Shown here: positions 54,797 through 63,320 of the stretch, one piece after another
Numbering within the stretch: position 1 is the first letter of the stretch
Layout: every line of letters starts with the position of its first letter
NCBI GenBank assembly: GCA_036476315.1
Contig: JAZGBI010000008.1
Location: 45,791-109,790 of the forward strand
DNA: 64,000 nucleotides
Reading direction: 5' to 3'
Source: Candidatus Neomarinimicrobiota bacterium
GTDB taxonomy: Bacteria > Fidelibacterota > Marinisomatia > Marinisomatales > S15-B10
Notes under the pieces: generated by a model
Databases searched by the model: none
What the model was told of the DNA's origin: nothing
What the model saw: the letters and a program-made list of their open reading frames with translations, nothing else
Made by a program: the position numbers and the translations under genes

Positions 54797-55357
54797 ATGA
54801 TTCCAGTCGAGGTCACAAAAATTTCCTTTTATCCCCCAAGCAAGGGGTATGCCGTCGTTCTTCAGGAAATAGGGGGACAGGGGAGGAAGCTTCCCGTGAT
54901 TGTGGGTTCCTTCGAGGCCCAGGCAATTGCTCTCGCCCTGGAAAACGTGGAAACCCCCAGACCCATGACACACGATCTTATCAGCACAATCCTGGAGGAA
55001 GTGGAAGTCAACATAAAGCAGGTAGTCATCACGCATCTTTCTGACGGCACCTTTTTCGCGGAGATCAGGGTCGAGTCAGATCACTCCGGCCGTTGTGACA
55101 TTGACACCAGGCCAAGCGATGCCATTGCCATCGCTCTTCGCCTGGATTCCCCTATTTTCGTCTCAGAGATGGTCATGGGGGAGGCAGGTGTCGAGGAGGG
55201 GGCTGAGACAGGTTTGAGTTTCGAAGAACTGCGCCACGGTAGCGAGAATTCCAGGCACTACCTTGAAGAACAGTTACAGAAGGCGATTGAAGAAGAGGAA
55301 TATGAAGCCGCTGCCGAGTTAAGGGATAAAATTCTCAGGCTGGCTAAGAAGGAATAG
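54797..55357 (+). CDS. Bifunctional nuclease family protein (DUF151) with UVR motif
   Basis: The 186-residue protein has the DUF151/BFN domain at about 1-130 (LPVIVGSFEAQAIALALENVETPRPMTHDL and DTRPSDAIAIALR) followed by a C-terminal UvrB/UvrC-type helix pair (LQKAIEEEEYEAAAELRDKI). This two-part build is common in FCB and Chlorobi. Some members have nuclease activity; the cellular role is unsettled. It converges on rnc and overlaps its 3' end by 14 bases. Confidence 0.9.
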   Translation: MIPVEVTKISFYPPSKGYAVVLQEIGGQGRKLPVIVGSFEAQAIALALENVETPRPMTHDLISTILEEVEVNIKQVVITHLSDGTFFAEIRVESDHSGRCDIDTRPSDAIAIALRLDSPIFVSEMVMGEAGVEEGAETGLSFEELRHGSENSRHYLEEQLQKAIEEEEYEAAAELRDKILRLAKKE

Positions 55358-56096
55358 GTTCCCAAAACCCGATAGATTCGAGGGCTATTTGAGCCGCCTG
55401 TTGTTCAGCGGCTTTTTTTGATTTTCCATTGCCCGGCTGAAACCTCTTCTTGCCAACTTGCACGCTTACCTCAAATACCTTCTGGTGCTCCGGTCCGGTC
55501 GTCTTCGTGACGAGGAAACGTGGGGCATCCATCTGTTTGGCTTGGCAGTACTCGATGAGGAGTCCTTTATGATTGATGCTGCGCCAGGCCTCCCGTCGGT
55601 GATTCCAAATTGACGTTTCCACAAGGCGTTCACAGGGCTTGATCCCTCCGTCAAGATAGATAGCGCCCACAATTGCCTCGAATACGTTAGCAAGCTGATT
55701 TTGAGAGACCTTCTCCTGATCCAGGTCCACGGAAGGCGCGGCCGAAATGGACGGTAGCAGGCCGAGTTTGTCCCCCATCTTCGCCAGAAATGTTTTCTGC
55801 ACAAGGGCAGAACGTTTCTCTGTCAACAGACCCTCGCTGCTCTCTGGAAACTCCTGCAGAAGCCTTTTCGATACAAGGTAATCGATGATGGCATCTCCCA
55901 GAAACTCCAGTTGTTCGTAGTTTTTTCTCAGATCTGAATGGACCGATTTGTGGGTGATGGATTGAACCAGAAGGTCGGAGCTGGAAAAGAAGTAACCGAG
56001 TTTATGCTGAAGCCGCGTAAGTTTCGACTTACGCGCAAAAAGACGACCCTTGAGGCGTCTCAAGGTCTTGCCGGGGAACGACCTTACATTTTCCAC
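55344..56096 (-). CDS. rnc: Ribonuclease III
   Basis: It cuts double-stranded RNA in rRNA processing and decay. The 250-residue protein has a basic N-terminal extension (about 1-28), the RIII domain with signature NYEQLEFLGDAI (59-70) and ANVFEAIVGAIYLDGG holding the second acidic pair, and a C-terminal double-stranded RNA-binding domain at about 175-245 (GNGKSKKAAEQQAAQIAL). The GTG start lies inside the end of fabF. It is the last gene of the fatty-acid operon, a common bacterial arrangement. Confidence 0.95.
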   Translation of the reverse strand: MENVRSFPGKTLRRLKGRLFARKSKLTRLQHKLGYFFSSSDLLVQSITHKSVHSDLRKNYEQLEFLGDAIIDYLVSKRLLQEFPESSEGLLTEKRSALVQKTFLAKMGDKLGLLPSISAAPSVDLDQEKVSQNQLANVFEAIVGAIYLDGGIKPCERLVETSIWNHRREAWRSINHKGLLIEYCQAKQMDAPRFLVTKTTGPEHQKVFEVSVQVGKKRFQPGNGKSKKAAEQQAAQIALESIGFWEPIPS

Positions 56097-57325
56097 CGTT
56101 TCAGGAGGAGAACGGCGTTGTGACCGCCGAATCCGAAGGTATTCGACATGACACAGTCAATGTCTTTCTTCACGGCTCTATTAGGCGTATAGTTTAGATC
56201 ACATTCCGGATCTGGTGTTTCGTAATTGATGGTGGGAGGGATCACGCCGTGGTTCATAGCGAGCAGTGAGGCGATAGCCTCGATCCCTCCACTGGCACCC
56301 AGAAGATGTCCGGTCATGGACTTAGTCGAACTCACACTGAGCCGGGCGGCGTGCTCACCAAACACTTCCTTAATCGCAATGGTCTCATTTTTGTCGTTAA
56401 GAGGGGTGGACGTTCCGTGGGCATTGACGTAGTCGACCTGGTCGAGATCAATTCCGGCGTCGGAGATCGCCCGTTGCATGGCCCGGATGGCCCCCTCTCC
56501 GCCCGGTGCCGGTGCCGTGACATGATAGGCATCCGCCGTGGCCCCGTAACCTATCAACTCACCGTAGATTCTTGCTCCCCGTTTCAGTGCATGCTCGGCC
56601 TCTTCCACGATCAAGAGTCCTGCTCCCTCGCTCATGACGAAACCGTCTCTGTCAGCATCGAACGGTCGAGATGCCTTTTGTGGTTCGTCGTTCCGGGCCG
56701 ATAATGCCCGCATTCTGGAGAAACCTGCGAAGGATAGTCGAGTGAGCGCCGCCTCGGCGCCCCCCGCGATGACCACGTCAGCATCCCCGTACTGGATTAA
56801 TCTCATGGCATTACCGATGGCGTGTGTGGCTGATGAGCATGCCGAAACGACACCGTAGTTCGGGCCTTTGAGTTCCCATTTCATCGAGATCTGACCTGCC
56901 GCGATGTCCGAAATGAATTTGGTGATGAAGAAGGGGGAAACGGCGCGCGGTCCCCGTTCCTTGAGCCGGATGCTCTGCTCTTCCATGGTCTCGAGACCCC
57001 CCACTCCAGACCCAACGATTGCACCGAAACGATCCATGTTCTCAATGCCGTCTTCCAGTTCACCATCCTTCAAAGTCTCGTCTGCGGCTACGAGAGCATA
57101 GATAGAAAAATCATCCAAGCGATCGATCTCTTTTCGGGACAGGAGCGCCTCTACATCAAGGTTCTTGACCTCTCCTCCGATTTTCACCGACATGTCGCTC
57201 ACGTCGATTTTGGTCACATGGTCAATACCACTGCGACCCGAGATCAAAGAGTCCCAGAACTCGTCTTTTCCCACACCGACAGGGGACACCACTCCCATGC
57301 CGGTGACCACCACTCTTTGCTTCAC
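56084..57325 (-). CDS. fabF: Beta-ketoacyl-ACP synthase II
   Basis: It condenses malonyl-ACP with growing acyl-ACP. The 413-residue protein opens RVVVTGMGVVSPVG and has the catalytic Cys163 in VSACSSATHAIG, His in NAHGTSTPLND, and His in KSMTGHLLGASGG, the Cys-His-His triad of KAS I/II. The end, NTFGFGGHNAVLLL, is typical. The ATG lies five bases after the acpP stop on the minus strand. Confidence 0.96.
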   Translation of the reverse strand: MKQRVVVTGMGVVSPVGVGKDEFWDSLISGRSGIDHVTKIDVSDMSVKIGGEVKNLDVEALLSRKEIDRLDDFSIYALVAADETLKDGELEDGIENMDRFGAIVGSGVGGLETMEEQSIRLKERGPRAVSPFFITKFISDIAAGQISMKWELKGPNYGVVSACSSATHAIGNAMRLIQYGDADVVIAGGAEAALTRLSFAGFSRMRALSARNDEPQKASRPFDADRDGFVMSEGAGLLIVEEAEHALKRGARIYGELIGYGATADAYHVTAPAPGGEGAIRAMQRAISDAGIDLDQVDYVNAHGTSTPLNDKNETIAIKEVFGEHAARLSVSSTKSMTGHLLGASGGIEAIASLLAMNHGVIPPTINYETPDPECDLNYTPNRAVKKDIDCVMSNTFGFGGHNAVLLLKRWKM

Positions 57326-57330
57326 CTCAT

Positions 57331-57567
57331 CTATTTTGATACGTGGGAATCGATATACTTCACAGCTTGTTCGACCGTCGTGAGCTTCTCGGCCTCTTCG
57401 TCTGGAATCTCAATGCCGAATTCCTCTTCAAGCTGCATGACCAATTCCACGGTATCGAGGGAATCCGCCCCAAGATCATCAACAAACGAGGCTTCGGGAG
57501 TGATCTTACTCTCCTCCGCCCCCAATTTGTCCATGATCACCTCTTTTACTTTTTCGAAACTGGACAT
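57331..57567 (-). CDS. acpP: Acyl carrier protein
   Basis: This 78-residue acidic protein carries the acyl chain on phosphopantetheine. The attachment site is Ser36 in [15 protein letters not shown], and helix III reads [17 protein letters not shown]. Length and charge are normal. It lies between fabG and fabF in the usual order, and a GGAGG ribosome site precedes the ATG. Confidence 0.97.
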   Translation of the reverse strand: MSSFEKVKEVIMDKLGAEESKITPEASFVDDLGADSLDTVELVMQLEEEFGIEIPDEEAEKLTTVEQAVKYIDSHVSK

Positions 57568-57579
57568 CTGCCACCTCCT

Positions 57580-58329
57580 CTACATATGAAGTCCACCGTT
57601 TACTGAGATTGTCTGGCCGGTGATATATCCGGCCTCGTCCGAAGCCAGGAACAGGACGAGATCTGCCACGTCGTCGGGACGTCCAATCCTCTTCAAAGGT
57701 ATTTGGCTTGTAAGTTTTTCCTTAACGTTTTCGGGAATCCGATCTGTCAATTCCGTCTGTATATACCCAGGGGCGACGGCGTTGACCGTGATATTGCGGG
57801 ATGCGAGCTCTCTCGCAGCGGACTTTGTCAACCCGATAATCCCCGCCTTGGATGACGCGTAATTTGACTGCCCGGCATTTCCTGTCAGGCCAACCAGTGA
57901 AGTCACATTGATGATCCGGCCGTATCGGTTCTTTATCATGGCGGATGCAACGGCCCTGATCCCATGGAAACAGCCTTTGAGATTAACCTCAATAACCTCA
58001 TCCCAATCCTCTTCCCGCATTCGAAGTATAAGTTTGTCTCGGACAATTCCGGCGTTATTAACGAGAATGTGGACTGTACCGAATTTCTCAATGCCCTGCT
58101 GCACGCAGGATTCGAATTTCCGGAAATCTGTCACGTCCAGGGGAACAGCCGTGGCTTCTCCCCCGGCCTCTTCAATGGTTCCCACAACTTCCTCAAGATC
58201 GTCCATCGACCTGCTGGCGCATATGACTTTAATCCCCTTCCGACCCAATAGTTGGGCGATGGCCCGGCCAATACCTCGTGAAGCACCCGTCACAAGTGCC
58301 ACTCTTCCACCAGTCTCAGGCACAGGCAA
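57580..58329 (-). CDS. fabG: 3-oxoacyl-ACP reductase
   Basis: It is the NADPH-dependent first reduction of each fatty-acid cycle. The 249-residue short-chain dehydrogenase has GASRGIG (15-21), VNNAGIVRD, the catalytic SLVGLTGNAGQSNYASSKAG (Ser, Tyr, Lys) and the C-terminal ITGQTISVNGGLHM seen in nearly all FabG. The GTG start at 58329 overlaps the end of fabD by 14 bases; a second GTG lies at 58323. Confidence 0.96.
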   Translation of the reverse strand: MPVPETGGRVALVTGASRGIGRAIAQLLGRKGIKVICASRSMDDLEEVVGTIEEAGGEATAVPLDVTDFRKFESCVQQGIEKFGTVHILVNNAGIVRDKLILRMREEDWDEVIEVNLKGCFHGIRAVASAMIKNRYGRIINVTSLVGLTGNAGQSNYASSKAGIIGLTKSAARELASRNITVNAVAPGYIQTELTDRIPENVKEKLTSQIPLKRIGRPDDVADLVLFLASDEAGYITGQTISVNGGLHM

Positions 58330-59242
58330 CCTTTTCCAAGGTTTCCAACGATTCCACTCCCGAAGCAGAGAAAAAACTGTCTATTCGTCTGAGCAGGCCC
58401 CTCAGGACGTTTCCGGGACCTACCTCAATGCATTGAGTAACCCTCAGATCTTTCAACTCCTGTATGGTTTCCAGCCACCTGACCGGGTGATCGATCTGGT
58501 CTATCAAGTTTCGCCTGATTTCATCTGGGTCGGTTGTCCGTCTCGCCGTCACATTCATGACTACTGGAAATCTTGCCTCCCTTAATTCTATGTTTTCAAG
58601 GGCCTCTCTGACCGCTTTCTTCGCTGATGACATGAGCGGGGAATGAAAGGCGCCGCTAACTTTCAACTCAATCGCTCGGGCAGCTCCAGCCTCTTTGGCC
58701 AATTCGATTGCGTGTCGGACCGATTTCAGGTCGCCAGAAATTACAATCTGATTCTGAGAATTGAAATTGGCAGGTGCCACGACGCCTTCTCCGGACGATT
58801 CCTCGCATATTCTTGACACTTTTTCCTCATCCAGCCCTATAATGGCAGCCATCGTGCCCGGGTTCGAGGTACCAGAGTCCTGCATGCTTTGTCCCCGGAT
58901 TTTCACCAGTTTGAGAGCGTCTTCAAACGAAAAGACGGCCGCCGCCGTAAGAGCTGAGTACTCGCCCAGGCTGTGTCCTGCACCGCAATGTGGCACGCCG
59001 CCCCGTTCCATGAGAAGATTAGCCAGAATCACGCTCACAATGAAAATCGACGGTTGAGTGTATTCGGTCCGCATTAATGCCTCAGAAGGACCGTTGAAGG
59101 AGAGGGAAGCGATATCCATACCCATGATTTTGTTCGCTTTTTTGTACAGTTGTCTGCCCAGGGCGGTTTTGTCAAAAAGATCACGACCCATTCCCACCCT
59201 CTGAGATCCTTGTCCGGGAAAGAGAAAAGCAGTCTCGCTCAC
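58316..59242 (-). CDS. fabD: Malonyl-CoA:ACP transacylase
   Basis: It loads malonyl groups onto ACP. The 308-residue protein has FLFPGQGSQRVGMG at the start, the nucleophile elbow GHSLGEYSAL (Ser91), VSGAFHSPLM with the catalytic His, and QIDHPVRWLETI near the end. The frame is open to a GTG at 59257, but the GTG at 59242 overlaps the fabH stop by four bases (GTGA) and gives the family's short lead, so I use it. Confidence 0.95.
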   Translation of the reverse strand: MSETAFLFPGQGSQRVGMGRDLFDKTALGRQLYKKANKIMGMDIASLSFNGPSEALMRTEYTQPSIFIVSVILANLLMERGGVPHCGAGHSLGEYSALTAAAVFSFEDALKLVKIRGQSMQDSGTSNPGTMAAIIGLDEEKVSRICEESSGEGVVAPANFNSQNQIVISGDLKSVRHAIELAKEAGAARAIELKVSGAFHSPLMSSAKKAVREALENIELREARFPVVMNVTARRTTDPDEIRRNLIDQIDHPVRWLETIQELKDLRVTQCIEVGPGNVLRGLLRRIDSFFSASGVESLETLEKVACA

Positions 59243-60228
59243 TTGCAGTCCCCCCACCTGATAAGAACGCTTCCCCAGGTGAGTCCAGCCCCAAAGGCGG
59301 CCAGGATGACATACTCCCCGGAACCAAGCCGGTTGGTCTCAACGGCTTCGGCAAGGGCAATGGGGACGGTTCCCGCCGTTGTGTTTGCATAACGGTCGAT
59401 GTTGACAAGCACCTGGCCGGGTGATAGTCCCAGCCGTCTGCAGCATGCGTCAATGATCCTTTTGTTTGCCTGATGAGGCACGAACAACCGGATGTCTTCA
59501 CCGGTGAGTCCGTTGCGAGTCAGAATAACCTCCGTAGCCTCAGTCATTCCCTTGACTGCGAATTTGTAGACCTGACGCCCCCGTTGTTGCAGGAAATGCA
59601 TTCGTTTGTCCAGTGTATCCCGAGACGCGGGATGCAGACTCCCACCTGCGGGCATTTTGAGAAGATCACCTCCGCTCCCATCCAGATACAACAGCGAGTC
59701 GAGGATGCCGTCTTCTTCACCGGCAGGTTCCAGCAGAACGCCTCCCGCACCATCGCCAAAAAGGACACAGGTTTCCCGGTCTTCATAGTCTACAACGGAA
59801 CTCATGGTATCTGCCCCAATGACAATAACTTTCCTGTACTGACCCGATTCGATGAATTTTGCCCCTGTCTCAAGAGCAAATATGAATCCGGAACAGGCGG
59901 CCGAAAGATCGAATCCCCAGGCATTGCGTGCCCCAATATTGTCCTGAATGAGTGCCGCTGTGGAAGGAAACAGCATATCGGGGGTCACTGTGGCCACTAT
60001 GATTATCTCTACTTCTGAAGGGTCAACTCCGCTCTTCTCCAGCAATATTTTCGCCACTTCCGTACTCATAAATGAAGTGACTTCTCCTTTCGACGCGATG
60101 CGCCGTTCACGGATTCCTGTCCGGGAAATGATCCATTCGTCTGTGGTGTCCACCATTTTCTCCAAATCGGCATTAGACAGGATTCGATCGGGAGCATATT
60201 TTGCGGTTGCAGTAATGGACGCTCTCAT
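59239..60228 (-). CDS. fabH: Beta-ketoacyl-ACP synthase III
   Basis: It starts fatty-acid synthesis by joining an acyl-CoA primer to malonyl-ACP. The 329-residue protein has DEWIISRTGIRERRI, the catalytic Cys112 in LSAACSGFIF, His in FVPHQANKRI (about 249) and Asn in NIDRYANTTAGTVP (about 282), the full Cys-His-Asn triad. It sits between plsX and fabD, 15 bases after plsX. Confidence 0.96.
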   Translation of the reverse strand: MRASITATAKYAPDRILSNADLEKMVDTTDEWIISRTGIRERRIASKGEVTSFMSTEVAKILLEKSGVDPSEVEIIIVATVTPDMLFPSTAALIQDNIGARNAWGFDLSAACSGFIFALETGAKFIESGQYRKVIVIGADTMSSVVDYEDRETCVLFGDGAGGVLLEPAGEEDGILDSLLYLDGSGGDLLKMPAGGSLHPASRDTLDKRMHFLQQRGRQVYKFAVKGMTEATEVILTRNGLTGEDIRLFVPHQANKRIIDACCRRLGLSPGQVLVNIDRYANTTAGTVPIALAEAVETNRLGSGEYVILAAFGAGLTWGSVLIRWGDCK

Positions 60229-60243
60229 GAAAGGGTCTCTATC

Positions 60244-61263
60244 CTACCGGGATGATTTGAGAAGCGAAACTGTGCTGGAAATGTCTTCCCTTATGGACTC
60301 CACAAGATGCTCTTCCACCGATTTTCTTGCGGCCAGTATGGCGTTCTTGATGGCCCGGCGGGGAGAACTCCCGTGGCACACGATGCAGATCCCATTAACG
60401 CCAAGGAGGGGAACTCCCCCGTACTCCTCATACTCATATTCTCGCATCACCTGCGTGAAAAGGTTAGAAAGAATTTTCTTATCCGCTGCGGGCGGTCCAG
60501 TTTTATCCAGCTGCCGGAATACGGCCTGTCTCACGTGGCCAATCCAACCCTCTGCAAACTTGACCAGAGTGTTCCCCACAAAACCGTCGCAAACCGCGAC
60601 ATCCACCAGACCGTCGAGCAAGTGTCGACTTTCGATATTGCCTCGGAAGTTCGGAAGATTGTTCTTCAACAATTTATGAACTTCCAAGTAAACATCCGTC
60701 CCTTTCGTCGGTTCCACCCCAATGTTGAGAAGACCAATACGTGGGTATTCCACCTCCCAGATATGTTTTATGTACTCAGATGCCATAATGGCGAACTGAA
60801 GAAAATGCCGAGGTTTAGCTTCCACGTTTGCACCTATGTCACACAGTACAAGCCCGCGGGGCCTTACGGGAAAGTATACTCCCAGAGCAGGTCTGAGGAC
60901 TCCTTCGATACGTCCCAGCAGAAAAAGGGCGGATGATAGGACGGCGCCAGTGCTGCCCGCACTAACAAACGCAGCTCCTATTCCATCCCGAACCAGTCGA
61001 ATGCCTGTGACCAGTGAGGAGTCAGGTTTCTTTTTCACAACCTGTGAAGGAGGATCGGTCATCTCCACCTGTTGAGTCGTATGGTGGATTTCCAGATGTT
61101 CTGAAGTGAAATCGGCAGCACTCAATTCCTTCCTGATTAACTCTTCGCTTCCTGTCAGGAGTACGTCGAGTTCACCTCTGGTTTCCTTCAAGGCGTCTAT
61201 GGTTCCCTTAATAACGGCGTGGGGGGCATGATCCCCTCCCATGGAATCGATGACAATCTTCAT
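60244..61263 (-). CDS. plsX: Phosphate acyltransferase PlsX
   Basis: It makes acyl-phosphate from acyl-ACP for phospholipid synthesis. The 339-residue protein begins IVIDSMGGDHAPHAVIKGT and has SAGSTGAVLSSALFLLGR, DIGANVEAKPRHFLQFA, GLLNIGVEPTKGTD and VAVCDGFVGNTLVKFAEG, the standard PlsX blocks. It follows rpmF by 11 bases in the usual rpmF-plsX-fabH order. Confidence 0.96.
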   Translation of the reverse strand: MKIVIDSMGGDHAPHAVIKGTIDALKETRGELDVLLTGSEELIRKELSAADFTSEHLEIHHTTQQVEMTDPPSQVVKKKPDSSLVTGIRLVRDGIGAAFVSAGSTGAVLSSALFLLGRIEGVLRPALGVYFPVRPRGLVLCDIGANVEAKPRHFLQFAIMASEYIKHIWEVEYPRIGLLNIGVEPTKGTDVYLEVHKLLKNNLPNFRGNIESRHLLDGLVDVAVCDGFVGNTLVKFAEGWIGHVRQAVFRQLDKTGPPAADKKILSNLFTQVMREYEYEEYGGVPLLGVNGICIVCHGSSPRRAIKNAILAARKSVEEHLVESIREDISSTVSLLKSSR

Positions 61264-61274
61264 GCAAAAAGGGA

Positions 61275-61457
61275 CTAGCTACTGGATGGCGTGATCACGG
61301 GGCGTCCCCTGTAATATCCACAGTTGGGACAGGCCCTGTGAGGAATTTTGGGTTGGTTGCATTGAGGACATATCGTAATTGAAGGTTTCTTGGCCTTCCA
61401 GTGTGTTCTTCTCTTGCGCCCTCGGGCTCGGGAATGTCTCCTCTTGGGTAGTGCCAT
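61275..61457 (-). CDS. rpmF: 50S ribosomal protein L32
   Basis: The 60-residue basic protein starts MALPKRRHSRARGRKRRTHW and holds a zinc-ribbon with CPQC and CPNC, the zinc-binding form of L32. It lies four bases after the DUF177 gene and 11 bases before plsX, the classical order in many bacteria. Confidence 0.96.
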   Translation of the reverse strand: MALPKRRHSRARGRKRRTHWKAKKPSITICPQCNQPKIPHRACPNCGYYRGRPVITPSSS

Positions 61458-61461
61458 ACGG

Positions 61462-61953
61462 TTACTCCGTCCTCGATAAATTAATTTGCCTCAAAGCTGC
61501 CCACCTTTCATCAACCCCGTTTTCTCCACAATCACACGTATCCTGGTTAAGATTTGTGCCGCACTGGGGGCAGATGCCCCGGCACGTTTCGCTGCAGACC
61601 TGTTTCATGGACCGCTCGAGAAGGATAGCATCTCTAAGTGGAGGTCCCAGATTCAGTTCTTGCTCATTCGCAGGGAAAAAATAAATATCCGAATCCTTTC
61701 CCCCTTCGAGCAATAATTCCTTTTCTGTAAGCATGAGTTGAAATGTCACATCCATTCGACTGTCGAAGGGCGAAAGACATCTGTCACACGTCTCTCTTGC
61801 TACCAATGTGGCCCTGGCTCTCATGACAATATCTGATTCGGTCTGATTTACCCGCATTTCCACGGTAATCGTCTCGGAAACCAGATTCATGTCGTCGAGG
61901 CCAAGATCACTGGCATCCAGCATCAACGCGAGTGTCTCCGACTCTTCCAGCAT
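61462..61953 (-). CDS. DUF177 (YceD-like) protein
   Basis: YceD-family proteins are usually encoded beside rpmF and affect 23S rRNA processing or accumulation. The 163-residue protein has ARETCDRCLSPFDSRMDVTFQL in the middle and a Cys-rich end (CSETCRGICPQCGTNLN, CDC) that probably binds zinc. The frame opens at an ATG at 61974, but the second ATG at 61953 has a GAGAGG ribosome site seven bases before it and leaves a sensible 5' leader from the promoter at 61987-62015, so I choose it. It is the first gene of the fatty-acid operon. Confidence 0.88.
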   Translation of the reverse strand: MLEESETLALMLDASDLGLDDMNLVSETITVEMRVNQTESDIVMRARATLVARETCDRCLSPFDSRMDVTFQLMLTEKELLLEGGKDSDIYFFPANEQELNLGPPLRDAILLERSMKQVCSETCRGICPQCGTNLNQDTCDCGENGVDERWAALRQINLSRTE

Positions 61954-61986
61954 GTCTGTACCTCTCAACTTCATTTCAGCTGCGAA

Positions 61987-62015
61987 AGTTAATTTCCTCC
62001 TGGGCTGTCAGTCAA
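61987..62015 (-). promoter_or_regulatory. Sigma-70-type promoter for the DUF177-rpmF-fab operon
   Basis: On the minus strand TTGACT (62015-62010) and TTAACT (61992-61987) are separated by 17 bases. Transcription should begin near 61980, which leaves about 27 bases before the ATG at 61953. Confidence 0.65.
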
Positions 62016-62052
62016 GAAATCACTTTTCCTCTTTCAGGAGGAAAATCATAAG

Positions 62053-62074
62053 AAAAAGGGGCCATGAGGCCCCT
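62053..62074 (-). terminator. Rho-independent terminator after the membrane-protein gene
   Basis: Read on the minus strand, AGGGGCC (62074-62068) pairs with GGCCCCT (62063-62057) across a TCAT loop and is followed by five T. It lies about 30 bases past the stop of the gene at 62105-63307 and just before the fab promoter, so it separates the two units. Confidence 0.85.
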
Positions 62075-62104
62075 ATTGACTCGAAACATCGCTGACGATC
62101 CTAA

Positions 62105-63307
62105 TCACTTTTCACCTTCTTCCTTCCCTTCACTTTCTTCCCCGTTCTCACCCTCGGATGCTTTTTCCGCTTTGTCTTCCTCAGGCCATTCTGTCTGTTC
62201 CTGCTCCTCGGCTTCGAGTTCTTCTTCATCTTTTCTCTCGAGCAAGTCTTCCTCATCTGTCTTTTTCTTAAAGATGATTAGAGCGATCGTTTCCCCCACT
62301 ACCTCGATGGAGAGGGCATACGATATGAGAGTCGAACCCACGAGAAACAGCGAGACCGCGACAAAGAAACCTCCTACATATTCCAGAGGGCTTAGTGTGG
62401 CCGCGGCGTCGGGCAAACCGAAATGCCAGTGTGAACCCGGATGGAATCCCTGGAGCAATGATACGGGGGAGGAGTCCCCCAACACCGTGTCTGTTGCCCA
62501 ACCAACAATATGGGCCAACTTGGAGCCCATAAGCCACTTGTGCCCGAATACAGCGTTGATGAGGTCATAACCCGTTGTTAGAAACAGACCGAATACCACC
62601 GATCCAGCGTAAATCAGACAACCCAACAGGGGAAGATACAAAGCAATTCTCCAGGGTTGTGACCAGGTGATTGAGTAATTCTGAAAAACGGCTCCCATGG
62701 TGTCTTCTTCCAGAGTGGCAACAATGGCAGGTGTGAAAAAGAAGGAGATCGTCAACACAACACCTGTGTAGATGACAAATACCGAGCCGAATAACCAGAG
62801 GAGGTATGGGATACCGAAGAACAACTCACCTAAGTAAGGAATCTTTCCAATGAGGGCAAAGAGGGCGGCCATGACAACGAAGAATATTGCGATAACCACA
62901 ATTGACACGTGTGTGAATACCGGTGCATGCCAATGCTTCCTCACGAATTTCCAGGCGTCAGACGAGGAGTAGAATTCATCCCCTTTAAGCTGTTTATAGG
63001 TAACCCTTGCCACAGCCGTCGAGCCCAGAACCAGGGCGATAATCCAGACCAGAAGGCCGATTATCCACAGGGCATAGGCAATCCAGTTTGCCTCGTTTCC
63101 CACAAGACAGGGGTATAGACCGTATCGATGCCAAGCCTCACCTAATGGAATACCGGCAAGGCGGAGAGAAAGATAGGAAAATACCCAATAAGCGGCGTAT
63201 CCTGGTATGTTTGCCGAGAGCATTATCCATATCTTCTTACCGCTCAAGGCCAGTCGCGGAGCACGAAGAATATCTCGAACATCAAAGTATAGACTCATTG
63301 GACCCAT
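62105..63307 (-). CDS. Polytopic membrane protein with acidic tail, unknown function
   Basis: The 400-residue protein has about seven or eight hydrophobic helices, starting with a conserved-looking MSLYFDVRDILRAPRLALSGKKIW. The final 65 residues are strongly charged and Glu/Lys-rich (EEDLLERKDEEELEAEEQEQ and on), likely a disordered cytosolic tail. I do not recognise a family with certainty. It lies 13 bases after the SPOR-domain gene and ends at a terminator, so the two form one unit. Confidence 0.8.
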   Translation of the reverse strand: MGPMSLYFDVRDILRAPRLALSGKKIWIMLSANIPGYAAYWVFSYLSLRLAGIPLGEAWHRYGLYPCLVGNEANWIAYALWIIGLLVWIIALVLGSTAVARVTYKQLKGDEFYSSSDAWKFVRKHWHAPVFTHVSIVVIAIFFVVMAALFALIGKIPYLGELFFGIPYLLWLFGSVFVIYTGVVLTISFFFTPAIVATLEEDTMGAVFQNYSITWSQPWRIALYLPLLGCLIYAGSVVFGLFLTTGYDLINAVFGHKWLMGSKLAHIVGWATDTVLGDSSPVSLLQGFHPGSHWHFGLPDAAATLSPLEYVGGFFVAVSLFLVGSTLISYALSIEVVGETIALIIFKKKTDEEDLLERKDEEELEAEEQEQTEWPEEDKAEKASEGENGEESEGKEEGEK

Positions 63308-63320
63308 TTGACTACCCTCC